Assembly (NCBI GenBank): GCA_040216735.1
Contig: JAVJOO010000003.1
Span: forward strand, 388,746 to 452,745
Direction of reading: 5' to 3'
DNA length: 64,000 nt
DNA from: Alphaproteobacteria bacterium
Lineage (GTDB): Bacteria > Pseudomonadota > Alphaproteobacteria > SHVP01
The translations under genes and the position numbers were made by a program. The notes below the pieces were generated by a model that worked only from the letters and a program-made list of their open reading frames with translations, was not told the DNA's origin and did not search any database. Shown here one piece after another: positions 34,524 to 42,821 of this stretch (the stretch's first letter is position 1; each line of letters starts with the position of its first letter).

Positions 34524-35267
34524 CTAGTCCTGATCCGGGAGAGTCGCGTAGTAGTTGCCGAGTGAGAACTCTTTACCGGCGGTGGCCGAAAAAGTGCCCT
34601 TGCCATCGCGGTAGATGCGACGCGGAATTACCCGGAGGTCGAAGCTCATGCGGGTATACCCTTCGGCGTTGACGACGTTTCCGTGCATCAACCCGGAATC
34701 AAAGACAACGAGTTGGCCGTAGGGCATTTCCACTGGCGTGTAATCGCCCTTGCCGAAGTCGCTTTCAATGACCATCGATGCGGTGCCCCGTACTTCCGTA
34801 ATCGGCACCCAGATGTTGATTTCCTCGGGCGGATGGTTGTACTCGCGGTCGGTGTGCATGACCCCATAGGAGGTGCGTCCCGGGTACTGAATGCGCAGCG
34901 ACGGAAGGCGTTGGTAAACCACGGGTTCGCCAATGATTTCATCTTGAATAAAGCGGATGAACCGGCGGTAGGTTTCCAGAAATCCGATATCGTTCGCCGC
35001 AATGTGGCCCGCTTGGCGGAATGCGGGATCGATCGCATAGAGCAAGTCATGGCCGTAGGTGTGCGCCGTTCCCTCGATCGGATCGTTGGGCATCTTGTCG
35101 GGCGGAACGAATCGGTGGAACAGCGTCGGGTCGGCACATCCGACGGCCCGCTGCAGGTGTTGGCGATAGTGTCCGATGAAATCGAACGCCCCGGTGTTCC
35201 AGTCGAAGAACTGGATCAGGGCCGTGGGGTCGAACCTTGTGGCGGTATCTACTTCGGCCAGAGCCAT
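34524..35267 (-). CDS. Fe(II)/2-oxoglutarate-type oxygenase of sugar clusters (StrG-like)
   Basis: 247 residues. A complete 2-His-1-Asp facial triad is visible: His138-Thr-Asp140 in YGVMHTDREY and His195 in GLMHGN, with Arg206 in YTRMSFDLR in the place expected for 2-oxoglutarate binding. It resembles the 2OG-Fe(II) oxygenases found sporadically in bacterial carbohydrate clusters and StrG of streptomycin biosynthesis. Likely hydroxylates or oxidises the nucleotide sugar or glycan. The ATG at 35267 has TGAGG 6 nt upstream; a GTG at 35279 overlapping the previous stop is the alternative. Confidence 0.72.
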   Translation of the reverse strand: MALAEVDTATRFDPTALIQFFDWNTGAFDFIGHYRQHLQRAVGCADPTLFHRFVPPDKMPNDPIEGTAHTYGHDLLYAIDPAFRQAGHIAANDIGFLETYRRFIRFIQDEIIGEPVVYQRLPSLRIQYPGRTSYGVMHTDREYNHPPEEINIWVPITEVRGTASMVIESDFGKGDYTPVEMPYGQLVVFDSGLMHGNVVNAEGYTRMSFDLRVIPRRIYRDGKGTFSATAGKEFSLGNYYATLPDQD

Positions 35268-35275
35268 GGTGTGCC

Positions 35276-36019
35276 TCACTTCAATCTAACGATTTCGCGG
35301 CGCGGTTCGTTCAATCGGGCGACAAAGGCGTCGCTGAACCGCAGGTCGAGCTTGCCCCAGTCGGGCATGTAACCGACGCTGTAGCAGTAGAAGAGGGTCC
35401 GTCGCAGTGCGCCGGACGTGTTCACCAGCGAACCGTGTGCAAGAGCCTCGGTGAACACGACGGCGTCGCCCGGTTCGCAAACGACCGGCACAAGCGCGGG
35501 GTTCTCGTCCGGATGATCTCCAAAGGGACGGGCGAAATTGCTCTTGTGCGATCCGGGAATGACTGCAAAGCAGCCGTCCTCGACCTGTGTTCCAGCGAGC
35601 GGAAAGACGGCCTTGGTGAGTGTCGAGCCGATCTGACCGTTGTGGCAGGTGTACATGCACTTGGGGTGGATGGGCGTTCCGCCCATGTGCATGTAGGTGT
35701 AGCCTTGGCCGTACCGTGTTGTCAGGTTGGTATGGTTCAACCGAAACTGCCAGGGCGACGTTGCCCGCACGACATCGATGACCGGATCGAGATCGATGAG
35801 TTCCTCAAAGGGCGAGCCCCCTTCGGCGATGTTCGACAGGTAGACCTCGCCCTTTTCGACCGGTTTACCCAGTTTCACACCGTCCGGAAGCTTGTCGGGA
35901 ACGCCGTTTTCGATGGTGGTGCAAGCATCGTTCAGCGCGGCGACCTGGTCTCGGGACAGAACCCCGCGCAGGACGACGTAGCCGTGCAAGTCGAAGAGGT
36001 ATTGTTGCTGTGGATCCAT
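35276..36019 (-). CDS. Phytanoyl-CoA dioxygenase (PhyH) family protein with HxG instead of HxD
   Basis: 247 residues from the ATG at 36019 (a TTG at 36040 overlaps the preceding stop and would add seven). PhyH fold: N-terminal DLHGYVVLRGVLSRDQVAALN, core GCFAVIPGSHKSNF, distal His195 in ALAHGSLVN and Arg at about 206. The first metal motif, normally His-x-Asp, reads His111-Met-Gly113 (MHMGGTP). Loss of the carboxylate ligand is the hallmark of non-haem Fe halogenases (HxA/HxG), but many environmental PhyH proteins carry an HGG-type motif without known activity. Acts presumably on the cluster sugar. Confidence 0.75.
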   Translation of the reverse strand: MDPQQQYLFDLHGYVVLRGVLSRDQVAALNDACTTIENGVPDKLPDGVKLGKPVEKGEVYLSNIAEGGSPFEELIDLDPVIDVVRATSPWQFRLNHTNLTTRYGQGYTYMHMGGTPIHPKCMYTCHNGQIGSTLTKAVFPLAGTQVEDGCFAVIPGSHKSNFARPFGDHPDENPALVPVVCEPGDAVVFTEALAHGSLVNTSGALRRTLFYCYSVGYMPDWGKLDLRFSDAFVARLNEPRREIVRLK

Positions 36020-36036
36020 GGCTGTCGCTCTTTCGA

Positions 36037-37002
36037 TCAAGCGCTCAACAAGGAGATACGGGGGCGGTTCATGACGCCGAGTTCACCCAAGGTCCGAGCC
36101 GCGTCGATTTCGAAGCGGTCCGACTGCGGGCCGAGATGGTCGTCGTCCAACGTGCGGCGATGGTGGACCACGGTCTGCACGCCCGCAGCGCGGGTCTCCA
36201 GTGCCAGGATATGTCCTGGACTGCGGCAGCTCTTGGTATCGTCGAGGATGACCAGGCGGCCCGTCCGTTGGGCGTCGGCAATGACCGGCGCCCAATCGCT
36301 GTCGCTGAGGGTGTTTGACGAAAACAACGACGCGTGTGCGCCGAGGTTTTCGGCGGCACGGTAAAGATCCAGGGCCTGTTCGAAGGCAAAATTCAACGAA
36401 ACGACCGTCAGGTCCTGGCCCTTCGCGTAGCGGGTCAGCGAGCCGTCGCCGCAGCGGATCGCCGGCCCGTTCCAGTGCAAGATGTCGCGTCTGAACAGCC
36501 GTTGGCTAACGCTGATGATGCGGAAGCCGGGCGCGAAGAGATGGTTGCCAATGACGGTATCGGCATCGTGCGCGTTGCCGATGGCGAAGCCGTCAATGCG
36601 GGCGAGGGAGCACAGGTCAGGTAGGTGATTGAGGGCGGATTGCGGACCCTCGAAGCCACTGTCGACGACGATTTGCACGATGGTAAAGGAGCCGTTGCCG
36701 GTGTCTTGGCGACGCACCAGGTTGTAGGTGTTGACGAGGTGGTCGACACCCAACAACAAGAAATCCTGCTGCTTCATGAAGAACGCGGCTGGGACGCCGC
36801 TCAGCATTAGGCCGAAACCAGTGCCGACCAGGGTGTTCTCCAAGTTCGGCGTATTGATGACGCGGGCGTGGCTCGCGTCGATCCCCCGGGTGAGACCCGA
36901 CAGGCAACTTCCCGCCGAAACGTTTTGCCCGAACACCACGGGATTGCGAGTTGCCGCGACTGCATCGCGGATCAATCCGTTGAGATGACTAACGTAGGTC
37001 AT
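36037..37002 (-). CDS. Thiamine-diphosphate-dependent E1-type enzyme, beta subunit
   Basis: 321 residues, homologous to the beta subunit of 2-oxoacid dehydrogenase E1/transketolase C-half: a pyrimidine-binding domain with catalytic-type Glu55 in NTPNLENTLVGTGFGL, then a transketolase C-terminal-like domain (LTVVSLNFAFEQALDLYRAAENLG). ATGA overlap with the alpha subunit. There is no E2 (lipoyl) or E3 gene nearby, so it probably does not feed a dehydrogenase complex. The context suggests two-carbon transfer to a sugar, as proposed for AviB1/AviB2 of avilamycin. Confidence 0.82.
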   Translation of the reverse strand: MTYVSHLNGLIRDAVAATRNPVVFGQNVSAGSCLSGLTRGIDASHARVINTPNLENTLVGTGFGLMLSGVPAAFFMKQQDFLLLGVDHLVNTYNLVRRQDTGNGSFTIVQIVVDSGFEGPQSALNHLPDLCSLARIDGFAIGNAHDADTVIGNHLFAPGFRIISVSQRLFRRDILHWNGPAIRCGDGSLTRYAKGQDLTVVSLNFAFEQALDLYRAAENLGAHASLFSSNTLSDSDWAPVIADAQRTGRLVILDDTKSCRSPGHILALETRAAGVQTVVHHRRTLDDDHLGPQSDRFEIDAARTLGELGVMNRPRISLLSA

Positions 37003-37925
37003 ATCGACACCTCCCCAAGCGATGCCATGGCGCGGTTGGTAAGCTCGGCCAGGTCCTCGATGCCGTAACGCTGCATCAAGACGTAGACCGGGTCGCCAGT
37101 GTCGTTCGCCAATAACGGCCCCTTCTCAAGATCCACGGTCGGTGCGACGCCGGCGTGATAGTTGATCGGCTTTCCTTCAGGAATTTCTTCGGTCGGCTGC
37201 CGCCAATCTCCCAGGGTGCTGACGCAAACCTCGAGCAGTACCGGACAGCGAGCAACGATGGCTTGTTGGCGCTGGTGCGCGATGCGTTCGGCATAGTCCG
37301 CAGGATCGTTTCCTTGAAAACGGTCGAACGGGATGTCCAGGGCTGCGGCAATTTGCTCAAGAGCGATGGGCGCGCGCCGCTCATGGATACGCGTGGCGAG
37401 TGACCAACCGTTGTTCTCAACGACCACGACCATCGCGGCCGAGACTGAACGTCCCATCAGGAGCGATTCGTAGAACGCCCCTTCTTCGATCGCGCCGTCG
37501 CCGGTGACAACGAAGGTGGCGACCGAACGGCCCAGGATCGCTTGCCCTAGGGCAACGCCCGGGGCAACGCTCAGGCTATTGGCGAGAATGCTCGACGTGT
37601 AAGGAATTCCCACCGTCGCATCGGCGTAATTCATGCATCCGAGAAGCCCCCCGGCACCACCGCTCCGATCAAGCGCGAACTCTCGGAGTTTTTCGGGCAT
37701 GCTTGGGTTTCGAGCGAGGTTGTAGTGCAGATTGCGGTGGGTCAGCAGCAGTTGATCGCCTTCCTGCATTGCATCGGATACCGCGACGGCGATTGCTTCG
37801 TGTCCGAGGGCGAGGTGTATCGGAATCCGGAAGGCGCCGGATTTGTTTCGCTCGTTGACGACCATCTGACCTAGTCGAACGGCGAGCACTCGCTCGGCGA
37901 GCGATGCGACACGATCTTCATGCAT
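36999..37925 (-). CDS. Thiamine-diphosphate-dependent E1-type enzyme, alpha subunit
   Basis: 308 residues from the ATG at 37925. It contains the complete ThDP motif: GDGAIEEG beginning at residue 142 and, 27 residues later, ENNGW. It resembles PDH/acetoin dehydrogenase E1 alpha but lacks the long N-terminal extension. The region around residues 85-115 (SGGAGGLLGCMNY) replaces the usual GRGGSMH loop, implying an unusual substrate. It forms an alpha2beta2 enzyme with the overlapping beta gene. Flanked by an RmlC-like epimerase upstream (8-nt overlap). Confidence 0.85.
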   Translation of the reverse strand: MHEDRVASLAERVLAVRLGQMVVNERNKSGAFRIPIHLALGHEAIAVAVSDAMQEGDQLLLTHRNLHYNLARNPSMPEKLREFALDRSGGAGGLLGCMNYADATVGIPYTSSILANSLSVAPGVALGQAILGRSVATFVVTGDGAIEEGAFYESLLMGRSVSAAMVVVVENNGWSLATRIHERRAPIALEQIAAALDIPFDRFQGNDPADYAERIAHQRQQAIVARCPVLLEVCVSTLGDWRQPTEEIPEGKPINYHAGVAPTVDLEKGPLLANDTGDPVYVLMQRYGIEDLAELTNRAMASLGEVSI

Positions 37926-38508
37926 GGGCAACTTCCTTTTCCCAGGTCTCTTCGCCAAGCGTTCCGGCAAAGGTGCGGAAGGACACAAGGCCGCGGTGGG
38001 CCGGCGACAACAACGGTGGCGCGCCGAGGTCGGGCCAGCGAATTGCAACCGTTGGGTCGTCCCAGCAGAATCCCGCACCTTGCGCGGCGCGGTGGGTTTG
38101 TGTGGACAGGATTAGCAGGCTGACGGCGTTGCTCAACGACAGACAGCCATGGGCAAATCCCGGTGTTGCGAGAAGAGCGGAGCCGGCTTCCGGCGCGAGA
38201 ACAACGCCATGCCAACGTCCGAATGAGGGGCTCGCATGCCGAACGTCGACGCTGGCCCAAAACATCCGACCGGCGAGGGGAATCACGAGTTTGCCCTCCG
38301 CGTACGGCGGGAATTGATAGTGCATGCCGCGCAGCGTGTTTTTGTCCCGTGTGAAGGAGGTTACGACTTGATCCCAATGCCAGGTCTGCCCGGCCGCGCC
38401 GTGCCACTCGGCCGCATCGAAAATGCGGTGCAGATTGCCGCGTTCGTCGTCGATTCGGTCCAGGTACACCTCGTGCAGTCCAGCGATCGGGGTTGCCTCG
38501 ATCTTCAT
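37918..38508 (-). CDS. dTDP-4-dehydrorhamnose 3,5-epimerase (RmlC) family protein
   Basis: 196 residues. RmlC cupin with VTSFTRDKNTLRGMHYQ (the catalytic His of LRGxHxQ present), KLVIPLAGRMFWASVDVR, and FAHGCLSLSNAVSLLI. It probably epimerises C3/C5 of the 4-keto sugar made by the 4,6-dehydratase at 41801. The ATG at 38508 overlaps the stop of the upstream methyltransferase (ATGA). In 6-deoxyheptose pathways of Campylobacter, RmlC-type DdahB proteins play this part with GDP-sugars, so the name does not fix the nucleotide. Confidence 0.87.
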   Translation of the reverse strand: MKIEATPIAGLHEVYLDRIDDERGNLHRIFDAAEWHGAAGQTWHWDQVVTSFTRDKNTLRGMHYQFPPYAEGKLVIPLAGRMFWASVDVRHASPSFGRWHGVVLAPEAGSALLATPGFAHGCLSLSNAVSLLILSTQTHRAAQGAGFCWDDPTVAIRWPDLGAPPLLSPAHRGLVSFRTFAGTLGEETWEKEVAHA

Positions 38509-39353
38509 ACCGGTACCGCCAATATCTTGAGCGCCTCGTGCCCGCGGACGCTGGTCGCGCGCTCCTCGGCGACGGGTTCGAAACCGTTGGCCCAGAGTAG
38601 CCGCGAAAGGTCGGCGGCCGCGAACATCCACAGATGACAGGCATTGAAGATGTCGTCGTCCGGCGGACGAACCTCAAAGCAGGCCGCGTCGGGAACCTCG
38701 ACGAATATTGCACCATCCTTTTTGACTGCCTGGCGTGTTGCCCGCAGCGCTTTGCCGGGGTCGCGCAAATGCTCCAGAACGTATGTGAGGGCGACAAGGT
38801 TGAAGTGTTCGTCGAACCGGCCATATTCCAAAGCGCCGCGCACGTACGGAATGCCGAGGTCGGCACTGAGTGCTGCACCTTCTATGCTTGGATCGACAAT
38901 ATGTGGCTGCCAGCGCCGGTCGCGAAACTCATGGGCGAAGATCGCGTTGGCGCCCCCGACATCGAGGAAGCTGCACGGCGCTCCGTTCAAATAGATCTGG
39001 CCTCCGATCGCTAGCGCGTCGAGACGGTCTTTTATCCAGCGCACCCGCTGTTTAGTCTCGGACCGTTCGAGCGGCAGGTTGACCACCGCGTCGAAGGTTT
39101 CCCTCACACTGCCTGCACGCCATGGCGCGTCCTTGGCCCGGTAGGCCTCGTCGTAGATGCGGTCCAACACATCCGGATCGCGCGAGTACTGAGAATAGTG
39201 AAACCCACATCCGCTGCAGCGCACCCACGCGCGCGCGAAGTTTGCCTCGGTAACCCCGACGGCGCGCTCGTAGGAATCGGGCGTGTGGTACCGACTCACG
39301 ACGACTGAATCGAACGCGCCACAGATCAAGCAACGGCTTGGGTGCAGGTTCAT
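38505..39353 (-). CDS. Class I SAM-dependent methyltransferase with N-terminal zinc-ribbon-like motif
   Basis: 282 residues. N-terminal CLICGA and CSGCGF cysteine pairs (residues about 8-49) resemble the zinc domain of sugar methyltransferases. The SAM site is FLDVGGANAIFA and the fold continues VALTYVLEHLRDPGKALRATRQAVKKDGAIFVEVPD. It lacks the long C-terminal domain of the TylC3 type seen at 30890, so it could be an O- or C-methyltransferase of the glycan. Overlaps both neighbours by 4 nt. Confidence 0.82.
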   Translation of the reverse strand: MNLHPSRCLICGAFDSVVVSRYHTPDSYERAVGVTEANFARAWVRCSGCGFHYSQYSRDPDVLDRIYDEAYRAKDAPWRAGSVRETFDAVVNLPLERSETKQRVRWIKDRLDALAIGGQIYLNGAPCSFLDVGGANAIFAHEFRDRRWQPHIVDPSIEGAALSADLGIPYVRGALEYGRFDEHFNLVALTYVLEHLRDPGKALRATRQAVKKDGAIFVEVPDAACFEVRPPDDDIFNACHLWMFAAADLSRLLWANGFEPVAEERATSVRGHEALKILAVPV

Positions 39354-40249
39354 GCTGCCCTCGCGAGAATAGCGGGGCCGAGGGACGCGATCCCATCGAT
39401 CAGCCCGATCCGCGGGACCCAGCCCGTCGCTTCTGTGAAGCGTGTCGCATCGATATTGCGAATACTCGGGGTGTCGGGGGAGGTCTCGGTGACCGCTGGG
39501 GATCGTCTAGTGTGCACGCAGGCAGCGGCGATCACATCGCCTAGACTTGTGAGCGCCGGGCCCTGCACATTGAACGTCTCGAGTCCGCTCCGCCCCAGTG
39601 TTGCGAGGATGGCGTCCGCGATATCCGCGACGTGAATGAACCGCCTAGCTGTCGATAGGGCGCCGACGCTGACCCTCTCGGCGGTCGCCACCGTGTGGGC
39701 GAGGGCTTCTACTGCAGACCAATTGGTGCCGCGCGGCCCGTAGATGATCCCAAAACGCAAGATCGTCGTATTTCCGCCTTGGGTGGCCGTGTCCTGGCGC
39801 AACACCGCTTCGGCGATGGCCTTGGATAGCGCATATTCGCTCGCCAAGGAGGCAAGGTCGATGGGATTGTCTTCGGTCCGCGCGGTATCGAAGGGACCGT
39901 TGCCGTAGACCCATTCCGATGATGCGAAGATGAACTGGCGCGCGCCACGAATTCTGGCGGCAGCGCGAACGTTAAGGGTTCCCCGGACATTGACATCGAT
40001 GCACTCAGTCAAGCGACCGCGGCAATCCGCATCGCGCGACAGCGCAGCCAGATGGACAACGGCATCGACATTGGCGGGGATCAGTTTGGCGAGATCGGGA
40101 TCTCCGATGTCGCCTCGGACGACGTCTGGTTGCGTCGACTCGGCGAGGTCGATACCAGTGAATCTGATGTCGGCGGCAGTGCAGGCACCCCGCAACGCGC
40201 GTCCGACGAAGCTTTCCGCACCGGTAACAAAGATCGTTGCGCGCGGCAT
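39350..40249 (-). CDS. NAD(P)-dependent epimerase/dehydratase or ketoreductase
   Basis: 299-residue extended SDR: TGAESFVGRALRG dinucleotide site, FASSEWVYG and catalytic EYALSKAIAE (Tyr-x3-Lys), with the substrate loop RRFIHVADIADAIL. A nucleotide-sugar substrate is inferred from context. The ATG at 40249 shares its A with the TGA of the upstream SDR gene (TGATG). Confidence 0.83.
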   Translation of the reverse strand: MPRATIFVTGAESFVGRALRGACTAADIRFTGIDLAESTQPDVVRGDIGDPDLAKLIPANVDAVVHLAALSRDADCRGRLTECIDVNVRGTLNVRAAARIRGARQFIFASSEWVYGNGPFDTARTEDNPIDLASLASEYALSKAIAEAVLRQDTATQGGNTTILRFGIIYGPRGTNWSAVEALAHTVATAERVSVGALSTARRFIHVADIADAILATLGRSGLETFNVQGPALTSLGDVIAAACVHTRRSPAVTETSPDTPSIRNIDATRFTEATGWVPRIGLIDGIASLGPAILARAA

Positions 40250-41019
40250 CAATCGCCCCCTGCAATGTCGATGAGTTGACCTGTGACAAAGTCGGCCGCG
40301 GGCGAGGACAGGAAGGCGACCAGCGCTGCGACTTCCTCCGTGCTGCCCGCGCGGCCTACCGGCACCTGCGCGGCGCGCGCCTCGAAATTCTCGTCGGTAT
40401 AGCCGGGAACCTTGCGGTGCATGCCGCTCGCGACCACACCGCAGCGCACACCGTTTACGCGAATGCCGACGCTCGTTCCCGCCTTAGCGAACGCAACCGT
40501 CATTGCGTCGAGCGCGCCCTTTGCCGCGACATAGTGAATGCCTCGTGGGCTGCCGCCGTATTTCACCGCGGCAGTACCGATGTTGACGATGCGGCCGGAC
40601 CTCTGACGCACCATGTGCGGCCAGGCTTCGGAAATGAGGCGAAACGGCGCAAACGCGTTGACTTCGAATGTCTCGGTCAATGTTTCGTCGTCGATTTCCG
40701 GAAACGGCGCGTAAAGCGGTACTGCGCCGGCATTGTTGACGAGTACGTCGATCCCACCGGTAACGTCGACGAAGCGCTCGATCATGGCGCAGCGTGCGTC
40801 GCGATCGCGCAAATCCGCCTCGATCGATATCACCGGGTGCCCCCCCGTGTAGGGCGTGCACGCGCTGCGATGATGAACGCCGACGCTTGCGCCACCGTCC
40901 AGGAACCTTTGGGCGATGGCGTGTCCGATCCCGCTGTTGGCGCCGGTGACGAGGACCCGCACCCCGAGAAAATCGTCAGATCGACCGATTAAGTTGCGCG
41001 GTTCCAAGGCGAGGTTCAT
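40249..41019 (-). CDS. Classical short-chain dehydrogenase/reductase
   Basis: 256 residues: TGANSGIGHAIAQRFLDGGASVGVH cofactor motif, VNNAGAVP, catalytic Ser and Tyr-x3-Lys in IHYVAAKGALDAM, and the FabG-like C-terminus EVAALVAFLSSPAADFVTGQLIDIAGGD. It probably reduces or oxidises a keto group on the cluster sugar or its branch. Start ATGA-overlaps the CmcI-like gene, end overlaps the next epimerase. Confidence 0.87.
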   Translation of the reverse strand: MNLALEPRNLIGRSDDFLGVRVLVTGANSGIGHAIAQRFLDGGASVGVHHRSACTPYTGGHPVISIEADLRDRDARCAMIERFVDVTGGIDVLVNNAGAVPLYAPFPEIDDETLTETFEVNAFAPFRLISEAWPHMVRQRSGRIVNIGTAAVKYGGSPRGIHYVAAKGALDAMTVAFAKAGTSVGIRVNGVRCGVVASGMHRKVPGYTDENFEARAAQVPVGRAGSTEEVAALVAFLSSPAADFVTGQLIDIAGGD

Positions 41020-41804
41020 GCGGCTCTCTTGGCTTTGCCTGCAGCGGCTTTGATGCGGCGCAGGTAGCCGCGCGGATTGGAGGTGACATGCAGGCGGGTA
41101 AAATGATCGTCGACCACGAACTCGTCCGTACCAGCGACGAAGGCGTCGAGTGCCGTCAATGGATTATCCTCACGCCAGTTAGTGTTGCCGCGTGGGATAT
41201 CGAAAACCTTGCCCTGAGCTCCGTCCATCACCACGAGGTAGCTACCCTCATCTACAAGGGGCGCGTAGGCCGCGATTTCCGCCGCCACGTGTGCCGCGGA
41301 ATGGTTGGAATCCAAGACCACCATGACAGTGCCCGCCCGTTGCGCGCGCTCCGTCACTTCTGCGACGATTGCCGGATCGATCGAGCTGCCCTGGAGCAAG
41401 TCAATTCGGTGGGCGAGGGGGTGCTCTTCGATTCCGGATCGATTGTGAGGCCGGATGTCGATATCGACGCCGAGAATTCTGCCCTTGCCGATCAGTTCGA
41501 GGACCGACGCCGACAGGATCAGCGATCCGCCGTGGGCGACGCCGGTTTCAACGATTAGATCGGGTTGGACGGTCCAGATCAGTTCCTGCATTTGCACGAT
41601 GTCGTGCGGCAGTTGAATAATCCGCCGACCCAGCCAAGTCGGTTCGTACATGATCTTGTATTCGGCGGAAAGTTTCAGCCAAAGATCAGAGACGAGCTTC
41701 AGACCGTCGTCGGAATAGAGATCGACGGTTTGCGTACCGCTTTTGCCGGTCAGGGTAAGTGTGGCGCCGGGTCCGGTAACCGTCGGTGTGGCTGCGGCGC
41801 TCAA
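41016..41804 (-). CDS. CmcI/rhamnosyl-O-methyltransferase family methyltransferase
   Basis: 262 residues from a TTG at 41804 that overlaps the stop of the dehydratase (TTGA); an ATG at 41903 would intrude 100 nt into that gene and is disfavoured. CmcI-type motifs: YEPTWLGRRIIQLPHDIVQMQELIWTVQPDLIVETGVAHGGSL, then GVDIDIRPHNR and VMVVLDSNHSAAHVAAEI. The family (cephalosporin hydroxylase/rhamnosyl O-methyltransferase) is SAM- and metal-dependent. It probably O-methylates the glycan. Confidence 0.8.
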   Translation of the reverse strand: MSAAATPTVTGPGATLTLTGKSGTQTVDLYSDDGLKLVSDLWLKLSAEYKIMYEPTWLGRRIIQLPHDIVQMQELIWTVQPDLIVETGVAHGGSLILSASVLELIGKGRILGVDIDIRPHNRSGIEEHPLAHRIDLLQGSSIDPAIVAEVTERAQRAGTVMVVLDSNHSAAHVAAEIAAYAPLVDEGSYLVVMDGAQGKVFDIPRGNTNWREDNPLTALDAFVAGTDEFVVDDHFTRLHVTSNPRGYLRRIKAAAGKAKRAA

Positions 41805-42811
41805 GATGCCAACTCCAGCGGCGCAACATCCTGGGCCACCCGCCACCGCCAATAATTGAGGGTGTCGGACAAAATTTTGGCGAAGGACAGTTTGGGCTCC
41901 CACCCGGTGGCTTTACGGAATTTCGAGGTGTCGGCAATCAACCGGGGTACTTGGGTCGGTCGGACGTACTGCGCGTCGGTTTCGTAGCGAATAGCCTTTG
42001 TCGAGGACATGCCGATCAAGGTTTCAAGCGCCTGACGGAACGTGAAGACACGGTCCTCGCCCTCCGAACCGATCAGATAGAGTTCGCCCGGCACGCACTT
42101 CTCTGTTGCCGTCCAGTAGGCTTCCACCATGTCCTGGACGTGGGTGAAGTTGCGGCGATCGTCGATGTGGCCGACTTTGACGACCGGTGCCTGGAGTCCG
42201 GCTTCGATTCGCGCGACTTGGTAGGCATACCATGGAATGCCGAAAACATATTGGCGGCGCGGCCCTTCGTGATTGAAGGCGCGGGTTCGAATGGTGTTGA
42301 CGCCGTAGGAACGGAAATAGACGTATGAGATCAAATCTTGAGCGACCTTGCTCACGGCATAGGGATTGACCGGCCGCAACACCGTCTCTTCGGTGATCGG
42401 CAACTCTTCTTCCTTGATGTCGCCGTATTCCTCGCCGGACCCCGGCAAATGAATCTTGGCGTCAGATTTGAAATACTTGAGCGCATCCAACAGGTTCACG
42501 GTCGCGTCATAGTTGACGGTCATGTAGCGGTGGGGATGCGACCACGAGGGCGATACGAAACTTTCCGCGGCGCAGTGAAAGATGCGTTCGGGGGCAACCT
42601 TTTCCATCATATCGCGAACGCCGATTGGATCGGTAAGGTCGCAGTCGACCCAATTTATCCGGTCCTCGATGTGTTTGACGTGGTCGGGGCGCGACAAATG
42701 CCAGCGCCGCGTCGCATAGAGTTCGAACGCCGACCCCTTAGCGAGGACCAAGTCGGCCAGGTGCGAGCCGACAAATCCCGTGACTCCTGTAATCAAGATG
42801 CGTTCTGCCAT
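41801..42811 (-). CDS. GDP-sugar 4,6-dehydratase (GDP-mannose/GDP-heptose 4,6-dehydratase family)
   Basis: 336 residues from the ATG at 42811 (AGGAAGGA upstream). An extended SDR of the GMD branch: LITGVTGFVGSHLADL, HCAAESFVSPSWSHPHRYMTVNY, LPGSGEEYGD with the Glu pair used for dehydration, and NPYAVSKVAQD with Tyr-x3-Lys. With the HddC-GmhB fusion immediately upstream, a GDP-heptose substrate is likelier than GDP-mannose, giving a GDP-4-keto-6-deoxyheptose as in Campylobacter and Yersinia 6-deoxyheptose routes. It is the entry point for all downstream keto-sugar chemistry. Confidence 0.82.
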   Translation of the reverse strand: MAERILITGVTGFVGSHLADLVLAKGSAFELYATRRWHLSRPDHVKHIEDRINWVDCDLTDPIGVRDMMEKVAPERIFHCAAESFVSPSWSHPHRYMTVNYDATVNLLDALKYFKSDAKIHLPGSGEEYGDIKEEELPITEETVLRPVNPYAVSKVAQDLISYVYFRSYGVNTIRTRAFNHEGPRRQYVFGIPWYAYQVARIEAGLQAPVVKVGHIDDRRNFTHVQDMVEAYWTATEKCVPGELYLIGSEGEDRVFTFRQALETLIGMSSTKAIRYETDAQYVRPTQVPRLIADTSKFRKATGWEPKLSFAKILSDTLNYWRWRVAQDVAPLELAS

Positions 42812-42821
42812 GGTGTCCTTC

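Noticed and set aside
35277-36040. Calling the HxG PhyH protein a halogenase
   Set aside because: Many environmental PhyH proteins carry HGG-type motifs and the true ligands are unproven; kept as a finding, not as an annotation.
41805-41903. ATG at 41903 as start of the CmcI-like methyltransferase
   Set aside because: It would overlap the dehydratase coding end by about 100 nt; the TTGA overlap at 41804 matches the neighbours' pattern.
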